Assembly (NCBI RefSeq): GCF_003437535.1
Contig: NZ_QSQT01000002.1
Coordinates: 124,001 to 188,000 of the forward strand
Origin: Phocaeicola plebeius
GTDB taxonomy: Bacteria > Bacteroidota > Bacteroidia > Bacteroidales > Bacteroidaceae
Reading direction: 5' to 3'
DNA: 64,000 nucleotides
The position numbers and the translations under genes are program-made. A model generated the notes under the pieces. It was given only the letters and a program-made list of their open reading frames with translations, made no database searches and was not told where the DNA came from. Of this stretch, positions 54,846-62,491 are shown piece by piece (the first letter of the stretch is position 1; each line of letters begins with the position of its first letter).

Positions 54846-55730
54846 ATGAAAAAATTACTATATCTATTTATTACATGTCTGTCTTTTATCGCGTTCTCAT
54901 CGTGCGATGACCGTGATGAAATTCGCAATGACATTAACGACCTGAATTCGCGTCTGGATGCATTGGATGCACAGATAGATGCATATAACAAGCAGATTGT
55001 TGCTTATCAGGACATGGTTTTGGGGCAGGTTTACATCAAAGACTATAGTCGTGATGAAAAGACCGGAAATTATGTGCTCACTTTGAGCGATGGAACGGCT
55101 GTGACGGTTTACAGCGGAAATCCGGATAACGAAATGCCGCAAATGTATATTGCAGATGATGGCACGTGGCATTATACGCAGGACGGTGCGGACTATGTCC
55201 TGACAGATGATGCCGGAAATTCAATTACTGCGTGGCCGGTAGATGGGAAAAATGGGGTAACTCCTCAGATTAGTGTCGATGCAGAAGGTTACTGGCAGGT
55301 TTCTATGGATGGAGGTGCCACTTGGGAACGTCTTGGAGGAACTACTCCTATAGCAAGTCCGGACATGATGTTACCTAGTATTTTTCAGTCTGTAACGGTT
55401 AGTGAGGATGGCAAGTCAATGACATTTGTAGTGGCTTCTACGGGAGAATCAGTAACGGTTCCTGTGGGAGTTGAAGATTCTTTTGGTTTGACCTTGACGG
55501 ATGGGTATGATTTGTCTGTCCAGGCTGGGCAATCTGTTTCAGTCGCTATTCAGCAGACCAATGTAAAGGAGATTGTAATTGAATCAACTCCGTTGCAGGT
55601 GGAAGTGACTGAAACGAATTTGAAAGTGACAGCTCCAGCTGGCCTTTCAGGTTCTTATACGTTGTATCTGAAAGTCTTCTCGGCAGAAGGCTACTGTAAG
55701 CTGGTTACGGTAAACGTGACAGTTAGTTAA
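54846..55730 (+). CDS. Short DUF4988-type coiled-coil lipoprotein
   Basis: A 294-residue lipoprotein (lipobox IAFSSC, C20, then DDRDE). It consists mostly of the N-terminal module shared by its neighbours: coiled coil (EIRNDINDLNSRLDALDAQIDAYNKQIVAY), then YVLTLSDGTAVTVYSG, PQMYIADDGTWHYT, and TPQISVDAEGYWQVSMDGGATWERL. A final beta-sandwich-like domain (from about 205) ends the chain. There is no beta-helix and no enzyme domain. It lies 12 bases after the previous gene. It may act as a spacer or binding protein on the cell surface. Confidence 0.75.
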   Translation: MKKLLYLFITCLSFIAFSSCDDRDEIRNDINDLNSRLDALDAQIDAYNKQIVAYQDMVLGQVYIKDYSRDEKTGNYVLTLSDGTAVTVYSGNPDNEMPQMYIADDGTWHYTQDGADYVLTDDAGNSITAWPVDGKNGVTPQISVDAEGYWQVSMDGGATWERLGGTTPIASPDMMLPSIFQSVTVSEDGKSMTFVVASTGESVTVPVGVEDSFGLTLTDGYDLSVQAGQSVSVAIQQTNVKEIVIESTPLQVEVTETNLKVTAPAGLSGSYTLYLKVFSAEGYCKLVTVNVTVS

Positions 55731-55768
55731 GAGTATGAACAATAGGTTAACAAAACAAGATGTACATT

Positions 55769-57703
55769 ATGAAAATCTATAAATATATAGGTGTGGCCCT
55801 GATGGTACTATCATTAGGAGCATGTAAGACCGATGATCTGGAAAGAGACATTGATGCCTTGAAAGATCGTGTAACTGCCATGGAAGCAAAGGTCGATCGG
55901 TTGAATGAAAGCATGAACATGATACGTGTGGCTTTGGATGGGAACAAGACCATCCAAAGTTATACAGAAAATGAGGATGGAAGCTATACTTTGACGCTAA
56001 GTGATGGAAATACAATCACGCTGACTCAGGGGAAAATAGGAGCTACGGATGTGTATCAGGAAGTGAGTATTTCTACTGACGGTAATTGGGTGATTGGCGG
56101 TGTGGAAACGGAACACCGTGCACTGGCTGTAGATGGTGAACCGGGGGTTACTCCCCAGTTCCGTCTGACCATGGAGTCGGAAGGCAAATACTACTGGGAA
56201 GTAAGCTATGACGATGAGCTGACTTGGGAAGAAGTAAAGAGCCAGCAAGGAACTCGTGTATATGCTTCTGCAAGTGGAAGTTCTTCTGTAGCTGGTCCGA
56301 TAGCATCGGCTGCCCCTAATGCGACAGGAGATAAATTCGAAATTACTTTAACGGGTAGTGGTACGAAATATGAAATTCCTATCGTTTCAGGTCTGGCATG
56401 TGCCATTACGGAACCTGCTCTGGAAGAAGGATTTTGGATTGTGCCGACTACAGGAGAGACTACTTCTATCGATTTGAAAGGAGAAGCGGTGTTGATAAGT
56501 GCACCGGAAGGTTGGACTGTAACTGCATCAATAGATAATTCGAATCCGACTACTTTGTCTGTTACCCCTCCGAATCAAGATGGAGCGGAAGGTGTCATTA
56601 TTTTGCAGGTGAATAAAGGAGTGTATTGGGCGATTGACCAGATTAAGGTACGTTCTAAGAAAGTGATAACGAGCTGGAAGGCGGAATATGAGCAAGGAGG
56701 TTTTTATATTGGCGATGAGCTGGTAAATAGTGAAACTTATCCAACATTGGCAAATAGTGGGAATTTGATTGAAAATGGAGGTACCATCACAAAATCTGGT
56801 GTGCATTTTATAAAGGGTGGAGCAACAATTACCATATCCTCTATTTTAGAAATTAGTGGAAATGAAGCATTGGTTATAGTTGGAGATGATCCGAACAATC
56901 CGCCTACGGTTACTTTTACTGGTAATAATAGTTATTTGCGTGCTGGTACTCAAAATTTGTTATGCAAGAATGTGAAATTTGTACGTGATGGTATGTATCT
57001 TTTCCATGCAAATAAAGGTTCAAACGTAAATAAAGTTATCTTTGAACAATGTAAAATAGAACTTAAAAATAACTTTGCTAGTTCTAACGCAACAGCAAGT
57101 GAGCCTTCGGTAATTCATGATTTTCAGTTTCTCAAAAATAAAGTCAAATTTTTAGGAGCATTATCAAGTGGAGATATACCTGCGTGTAATTTCTTTTATT
57201 CCACTGGAGGACAGACAGTAGGAAATGCAAATATTTCGAATAATATTTTTTATAGTCAATCTGAGGATACTAGAGTCAGAGGTCAATTCTTTGTTGTCAT
57301 TGGAACAGCAGAAACAACAATAAAACTTGAGAATAATACATTCTGTAACTATATACAGAATTCTCAAGGGATAAAAGCAAAACTGACAGGAGATTGGAGT
57401 GTGCGGTATAATATATTTTATAGTAATATTAGTGCTACGACTTATAATACATCATACTTAATTTGTGCACTTGAAGGGAGTACATTCCCTGCTTCAAATG
57501 ATGCTTTTGAGTCAAATGTAGCTTATAACGCTGTGGAAGAGAATGCTACTGCATGGAATGTTTTCCATGGTGATTCAATGAAGCCTTCAGGAGATTACAA
57601 TGCAAAAATTCCTCAGGAAGAAGAGTCACCATTACAGATAGTTGATTGGGAAAAGGGTGAATTTGTCTCCTTAAAAGCAGGCTACGGTGCAACCATAGAA
57701 TAA
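55769..57703 (+). CDS. Coiled-coil (DUF4988-type) lipoprotein with C-terminal beta-helix domain, second copy
   Basis: A 644-residue lipoprotein from the ATG at 55769 (an ATG three codons upstream is possible). The lipobox is MVLSLGAC (C19), followed by KTDDLERDIDALKDRVTAMEAK, a coiled coil nearly identical in style to that at 52785. Beta repeats follow: YTLTLSDGNTITLTQG, VSISTDGNWVIGG, TPQFRLTMESEGKYYWEVSYDDELTWEEV. The segment INGLACAI-like (PIVSGLACAITEPALEEGFWIVP) corresponds to PIISDLSCVINVPEEDMADGYWEIG in the first copy. The C-terminal beta-helix has NISNNIFYSQ and LENNTFCNYI. It is followed by a strong hairpin. Function as in the first copy. Confidence 0.75.
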   Translation: MKIYKYIGVALMVLSLGACKTDDLERDIDALKDRVTAMEAKVDRLNESMNMIRVALDGNKTIQSYTENEDGSYTLTLSDGNTITLTQGKIGATDVYQEVSISTDGNWVIGGVETEHRALAVDGEPGVTPQFRLTMESEGKYYWEVSYDDELTWEEVKSQQGTRVYASASGSSSVAGPIASAAPNATGDKFEITLTGSGTKYEIPIVSGLACAITEPALEEGFWIVPTTGETTSIDLKGEAVLISAPEGWTVTASIDNSNPTTLSVTPPNQDGAEGVIILQVNKGVYWAIDQIKVRSKKVITSWKAEYEQGGFYIGDELVNSETYPTLANSGNLIENGGTITKSGVHFIKGGATITISSILEISGNEALVIVGDDPNNPPTVTFTGNNSYLRAGTQNLLCKNVKFVRDGMYLFHANKGSNVNKVIFEQCKIELKNNFASSNATASEPSVIHDFQFLKNKVKFLGALSSGDIPACNFFYSTGGQTVGNANISNNIFYSQSEDTRVRGQFFVVIGTAETTIKLENNTFCNYIQNSQGIKAKLTGDWSVRYNIFYSNISATTYNTSYLICALEGSTFPASNDAFESNVAYNAVEENATAWNVFHGDSMKPSGDYNAKIPQEEESPLQIVDWEKGEFVSLKAGYGATIE

Positions 57704-57723
57704 TAAAAACAGAAAAGCAGTTT

Positions 57724-57754
57724 TCCGCCATCCGATGCTGCATCGGATGGCGGA
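57724..57754. other. Perfect intercistronic hairpin before the first PL29 gene
   Basis: Arms TCCGCCATCCGATG (57724-57737) and CATCGGATGGCGGA (57741-57754) are exact inverse complements around CTG. No T-run follows on the plus strand. It could act as an RNA-processing or stability element, separating the binding-protein genes from the lyase genes of the operon. Confidence 0.7.
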
Positions 57755-57775
57755 TACATTTAAACAGATAATACT

Positions 57776-60055
57776 ATGAACTTACAATATTGGAAGAATG
57801 CATTGTTCTGTTGCTGTTTATTTGCAATCACAGCATGTTCGGACGAGGAAACCGTGAACCCTCCTGCTCCGACAGAGATACCGGAACAGCCGGCTGAACT
57901 GGCAGAACAATTAGCGCAGTATAATTCAGATATTGCTGCCCTTCAGCTGATGGTGGATGGCGAAGTGGAAGTGGTGGATTATACCTCGGATGAACAACAT
58001 AACTATACGTTGGAGTTAAGTGACGGGAAAATTGTAAATGCGGCTTTACAGGCAGAAACCGATACTGATATTCCAGCCTTTGCGATTAATGAGGATGGAT
58101 ATTGGGAATATCAGCTGGGAGGTGAAAAACAGACATTGACAGACCTCTCCGGTAATCCCGTTCCGGCACGTAAGAGCTTAGGAAAGGGTACATTTACCCC
58201 TCAACTGGCCTTAGGGGAAGATGGCTGTTGGCAGATGTCTCTGAACGGAGCGCATTGGAAAAAACTGTCGGACACTCCGGCTCCTTCACTGGAAGGAAAA
58301 ACGGCGGCCAGCTATTCTTTGTTTAAATCCGTCACGGAAAATGAAGATGGAACATTGTCACTGGCTTTATCTGGAGGTGAAATGGTTCTTTCAATAGATG
58401 CTACGGTTTCTTCATCGGCTCAGGCATGGAAGAAGTTCTTCATGAAGAGTGAAGATAATGTATTGCTGGATTATTCGTATGCTGGATACAATCACGGAGA
58501 AAGTGCCCCTGCAGATGGTTTTGCTTGGGGATACAAGGTGATAAACGTGAAGGAACGTATGGAAAATGATAACCTGTCTGCCCGTGAAGCGTTGAATCTG
58601 ATTCTGTATGAAAATAAATTGGTACGTAAATGTCCTGGAAAGACGGATAATTCGAATACAAACGCTACTGCAAAAATCGTGATTTATTTCCCGGCTGGTG
58701 ATTATGATTTGCAGCCGGAAGGAGATACGGATAAGTTTCCTGAAATCTATGGAGGTAATTTTGTGATAAAAGGTGATGGGGAAGGCAAGACTCGTCTGTT
58801 GATGAACAATCCGATTGGAACGAGTGAATCGACGACTGCTCCATTGCTGACAATTAAACATACTAATAGCCCGACAAATATTGATAATTCCAAGATTTTG
58901 GCAACTGTAGTGGAGAATGCAGCTAAGGGTAGTTTTAGCGTAAAAGTGGGAGTGGCTAACGATCTGTCGGTCGGCAAATGGGTACAACTTCGTTTACGAA
59001 GCGGAAATGAAGAACTTTTGGCAAAAGAGGTTGGCCCTATGTATGGTCAGATGAAAACAGATTGGTCAGTTGCACAACAGCCGGGATTGTCAGGCAAAAA
59101 TGAAAATGGGAAAGGCGTGAATGTCATGGAATTCCATCAGATTAAATCTATTGATGGGAATGTGGTGACTTTCTATGAGCCGATTATGCATGAAGTAAAT
59201 ACGGCCTACAATGATTATGATGGAGGATGGATTATCCGTGATTATAAATATTTTGAAAATGTCGGTGTAGAAGATTTGAGCTTTGTCGGTAAGGCCATTA
59301 CTCCTTATTACCATCATGGAGAAGGCCAGGATGAATCGAAAGCTTGGCTGTATGACAGTGGATACGTACCTTTGCAGTTGAACCGCGTGGTGAATTCATG
59401 GGTACGCAATGTAAGTTTTGAGAGTGTGAGTGAGGCAATTACCTTTGGAGAATCGGCCAACTGTTCTGCCTATAATATTACGATAACCGGTAATAGAGGC
59501 CATTCTGCCGTACGTGCGCAAGGTTCCAGCCGGGTATTTATCGGAAAGGTACAAGACGAAAGTGCGGATTCACGCGGACATGGGCAGTGGCACGGTTGTG
59601 GCGTGTCAAAACCCAGTATAGGAACTGTAGTCTGGAACTGTAACTGGGGACAGGATGCCTGCTTTGAGTCACATGCCACTCAGCCTCGTGCTACGTTGTT
59701 TGATAATTGCCGAGGGGGACTGGTACGCTATCATGCCGGTGGAGCAGAAAATGAAGCACCGAATCATTTGTCAGACCTTACTTTGTGGAATTTGTATGTG
59801 ACGGGTACAATTGATGAGAAGGGTATTAACTTTGCTTCTGACTTTAAATGGTGGGATGCCGGAAGTATCTGGTGGAAAATTTATCCTCCTATAGTGGTAG
59901 GTACACATGGGCAAGCCGTTACTTTCTCACAAGAAGAAGGTCAGCTGACATACGAAGAAAGTACAGGGGTAAAGGTTACTCCAGAGTCATTGTATGAGGC
60001 GCAGCTTCAGAATCGCTTGGGATATGTGCCGGCTTGGTTGAAATCCTTGAAATAA
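57776..60055 (+). CDS. PL29-type chondroitin sulfate/hyaluronan lyase lipoprotein, copy 1
   Basis: Predicted surface lyase acting on glycosaminoglycan chains. The 759-residue protein has a lipobox (CLFAITAC, C21, then SDEE), a coiled-coil stretch (AELAEQLAQYNSDIAAL), and the shared beta repeats (YTLELSDGKIVNA, AINEDGYWEYQ, TPQLALGEDGCWQMSL). The catalytic part then follows from about residue 215: DNVLLDYSYAGYNHGE, IYFPAGDYDL, FVIKGDGEGKTRLLMNN, GNRGHSAVRAQGSSRVFIG and CFESHATQPRATLFDNC. The C-terminal portion matches DUF4955. This layout is that of PL29 enzymes such as BT3328 in the B. thetaiotaomicron GAG locus. Catalytic residues are not assigned. A near relative follows directly. Confidence 0.75.
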   Translation: MNLQYWKNALFCCCLFAITACSDEETVNPPAPTEIPEQPAELAEQLAQYNSDIAALQLMVDGEVEVVDYTSDEQHNYTLELSDGKIVNAALQAETDTDIPAFAINEDGYWEYQLGGEKQTLTDLSGNPVPARKSLGKGTFTPQLALGEDGCWQMSLNGAHWKKLSDTPAPSLEGKTAASYSLFKSVTENEDGTLSLALSGGEMVLSIDATVSSSAQAWKKFFMKSEDNVLLDYSYAGYNHGESAPADGFAWGYKVINVKERMENDNLSAREALNLILYENKLVRKCPGKTDNSNTNATAKIVIYFPAGDYDLQPEGDTDKFPEIYGGNFVIKGDGEGKTRLLMNNPIGTSESTTAPLLTIKHTNSPTNIDNSKILATVVENAAKGSFSVKVGVANDLSVGKWVQLRLRSGNEELLAKEVGPMYGQMKTDWSVAQQPGLSGKNENGKGVNVMEFHQIKSIDGNVVTFYEPIMHEVNTAYNDYDGGWIIRDYKYFENVGVEDLSFVGKAITPYYHHGEGQDESKAWLYDSGYVPLQLNRVVNSWVRNVSFESVSEAITFGESANCSAYNITITGNRGHSAVRAQGSSRVFIGKVQDESADSRGHGQWHGCGVSKPSIGTVVWNCNWGQDACFESHATQPRATLFDNCRGGLVRYHAGGAENEAPNHLSDLTLWNLYVTGTIDEKGINFASDFKWWDAGSIWWKIYPPIVVGTHGQAVTFSQEEGQLTYEESTGVKVTPESLYEAQLQNRLGYVPAWLKSLK

Positions 60056-60071
60056 TCATAATATGGGAAAT

Positions 60072-60109
60072 ACTGCCCCGTAGTAGATGCATTGCTATTA
60101 CGGGGTAGT
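60072..60109. other. Intercistronic hairpin between the two PL29 genes
   Basis: Arms actgccccgta (60072-60082) and tacggggtagt (60099-60109) pair with one G:T, and the flanking atatgg (60061-60066) and ccatat (60114-60119) extend the stem. The sequence after it (TTTTG) is a short T-run, so partial termination or attenuation is possible. Confidence 0.65.
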
Positions 60110-60151
60110 TTTGCCATATAGTTGTAAGAAAATAATAAGAACTGGATTTGA

Positions 60152-62473
60152 ATGAAAAAAACTTGTTTAAGATTCTTGACTGGCAGATTGTTGCTTTTCT
60201 GGGCGATAATGGCGATAGGGATGGTATGTGCATGTACGGATGAAAATCCGGCAGGTGAGGAAGGTAATGAAGGTAACGGAAGCACGGAAGGAGATAATAC
60301 ACCGACAGTGAGTGATGTAATTGTTCAGATGAACCGTGATGTGGCTGATATGCAGCAGATTGCTGAGGGAAAAGTGAAGGTACTTACTTGTATGAAAGAA
60401 AGCAACGGACGTTATCTGGTAGAATTGGATAACGGACATGTGCTCACCGTGTATGCAGAGGAGGAACAGGTAAAGAAGAACTCCGTCCCATTAGTGGGTA
60501 TTGATGCAGATGGTTATTGGGTGTGTGAACTGGATGGAAAAACCGAAAACCTGACCACTGCAGACGGACAGTTGGCGGCGGCTTTAAGTTCGGCAGGGAA
60601 AGGTGTTTTTACTCCTCAGTTCCGGGTGGGAGGAAAAAACCTCTGGGAGGTTTCTTATAACGGTTCTCAGTGGATACAAATAGGCACCCGTCAGGTATGG
60701 GATGTAGAAAAGGAACCGGCTGCAGCTTTTTCTCCTTTTGCCGGATGTTCGGCAGATGAGGATGCGGGAACATTGACTATATCTTTGCGTTGTGGAGAGA
60801 AGAAAATTAATACACAAGTGCAGGGAAAAGGTACCACGGATGCCTGGAACAAATTTGTGGCAGGTTCGGCCGATAATGTGTTGCTGGATTTTTCTTATGC
60901 TGGTTACAAGCATGGAGAGGTGGAAGCTCCCGATGGATTTGCATTAGGGTATAAAACGATTAATGTGAAGGAATATATGGATGCCCATCCTGATTTGACT
61001 GCACGGGAGGCATTTTTGAAATTGCTGAAAGAAAAAAAGTTGGTACGCATTGACGACGAAAGCAAATCGTATTCAAATGACAATGCAGGAGTGGTGTTCT
61101 ACTTTCCGGCAGGAGAATATGTGCTGCATAATGAGGAGGATAATACGCTGAGACAAGATGTTGAAAACCCCGCGTACGATGGAAAAGGGAATAATACGAG
61201 CTCGTCTATCATTATCTATGGTGGGAACTTTGTAATAAAAGGAGACGGGCCCGACAAAACGTTCATTAAAATGGATACTCCGAATTTGCCAACCGATACG
61301 GAGGTGATGTATTCTTCTCCGGTGATGATTAACATCAAGCATAATGCATGGCTGGGAGCTGAATATGAAGTGACGGGAAATGCCGGGAAAGGTACCTTTA
61401 AGGTAAAAGTGGCCGGGGCATCGAATTTTAAAGTAGGTGAATGGGTGTGCTTGTATTTGCACGATAATAGTCCGGAACTGGTGAAACAGGAGCTGTTGCC
61501 GTATGCCTGGGAATCGACGATGACCAATATCTCGACAGAAGGAGTACAGGTGGAGGATTATCATCAGATTGTGAACATCAGCGGGGATGAAATTACCTTT
61601 AAAGAACCGATTATGCATGAGGTGGATGCACAATGGAACTGGAAACTGCGTAAATATTCGTATTATGAGAATGTGGGAGTAGAGGATTTGACATTTGTAG
61701 GGCATGCGGTAGATGATTTTCAACATCATCGTAGCTGGATTGACGATGGGGCTTACAAACCGATTGCTTTTATGCGCGTTGTCAATTCATGGATGCGGCG
61801 TGTGAATTTTGAGAATGTGAGCGAGGCAGCTTCAATTATTTCGAGTGCGAATTTTTCTGCTTATAAGATTAATATTACTGGAAATCGCGGTCATGCAGCT
61901 ATCCGTTCCCAAGGTTCCAGCCGGGTATTTATCGGTGCGGTGCGTGATTGTACGGACGGTCCGCTGGCGGATGAATATCCTACGTTCCAGAGTAATACCG
62001 GGCAGTATCATGCCTGCGGTGTATCAAAACCCAGTATGGGGGCTGTTATCTGGAAGGTTACGTGGGGAGATGATGCTTGCTTTGAATCGCATGCCACTCA
62101 GCCTCGTGCTACACTGATAGATAATTGTACAGGTGGTTTTGTGCAGTCCAGACAGGGCGGAGACGCCAATCAAGTGCCGAATCATTTGAATGACCTGACC
62201 ATCTGGAATATGTTCTCTACGAATACAAAACTGAATGGCAATGGCACACTGCCGGCGAATGGGGAGTTTGACTGGTGGCGTACGGGTTGGAAATATTGGA
62301 AAATTTTACCGCCGGTTATTGTAGGATTCCATGGTGATCCTGTCAAGTTTGTACAAGAGCAGGTGAAGCTGGATGAAAGTAATGGCATGCCGGTAGAACC
62401 TCAGTCGCTTTATGAGGCACAATTGGAACGCCGTTTGGGTAGTGTTCCAGCTTGGTTGAAGGCTTTGAAATAA
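60152..62473 (+). CDS. PL29-type chondroitin sulfate/hyaluronan lyase lipoprotein, copy 2
   Basis: Second predicted PL29 lyase, 773 residues. The signal is longer (FWAIMAIGMVCAC, C28, followed by TDENPAGEEG and a glycine/asparagine-rich linker NEGNGSTEGDNT). The coiled-coil segment (IVQMNRDVADMQQIAEGK) and beta repeats (YLVELDNGHVLTVYAEE, GIDADGYWVCEL, TPQFRVGGKNLWEVSYNGSQW) match the module of its neighbours. The catalytic part reads DNVLLDFSYAGYKHGE, IIYGGNFVIKGDGPDKT, NRGHAAIRSQGSSRVFIG, CFESHATQPRATLIDNC and ends ERRLGSVPAWLKALK. The two copies are alike along the whole length, so they arose by tandem duplication. Differences lie mainly in the linker and around the loop before DDGAYKPIAFMRV; specificity may differ. 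Confidence 0.75.
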   Translation: MKKTCLRFLTGRLLLFWAIMAIGMVCACTDENPAGEEGNEGNGSTEGDNTPTVSDVIVQMNRDVADMQQIAEGKVKVLTCMKESNGRYLVELDNGHVLTVYAEEEQVKKNSVPLVGIDADGYWVCELDGKTENLTTADGQLAAALSSAGKGVFTPQFRVGGKNLWEVSYNGSQWIQIGTRQVWDVEKEPAAAFSPFAGCSADEDAGTLTISLRCGEKKINTQVQGKGTTDAWNKFVAGSADNVLLDFSYAGYKHGEVEAPDGFALGYKTINVKEYMDAHPDLTAREAFLKLLKEKKLVRIDDESKSYSNDNAGVVFYFPAGEYVLHNEEDNTLRQDVENPAYDGKGNNTSSSIIIYGGNFVIKGDGPDKTFIKMDTPNLPTDTEVMYSSPVMINIKHNAWLGAEYEVTGNAGKGTFKVKVAGASNFKVGEWVCLYLHDNSPELVKQELLPYAWESTMTNISTEGVQVEDYHQIVNISGDEITFKEPIMHEVDAQWNWKLRKYSYYENVGVEDLTFVGHAVDDFQHHRSWIDDGAYKPIAFMRVVNSWMRRVNFENVSEAASIISSANFSAYKINITGNRGHAAIRSQGSSRVFIGAVRDCTDGPLADEYPTFQSNTGQYHACGVSKPSMGAVIWKVTWGDDACFESHATQPRATLIDNCTGGFVQSRQGGDANQVPNHLNDLTIWNMFSTNTKLNGNGTLPANGEFDWWRTGWKYWKILPPVIVGFHGDPVKFVQEQVKLDESNGMPVEPQSLYEAQLERRLGSVPAWLKALK

Positions 62474-62491
62474 TTATAAACTTTAAATATC

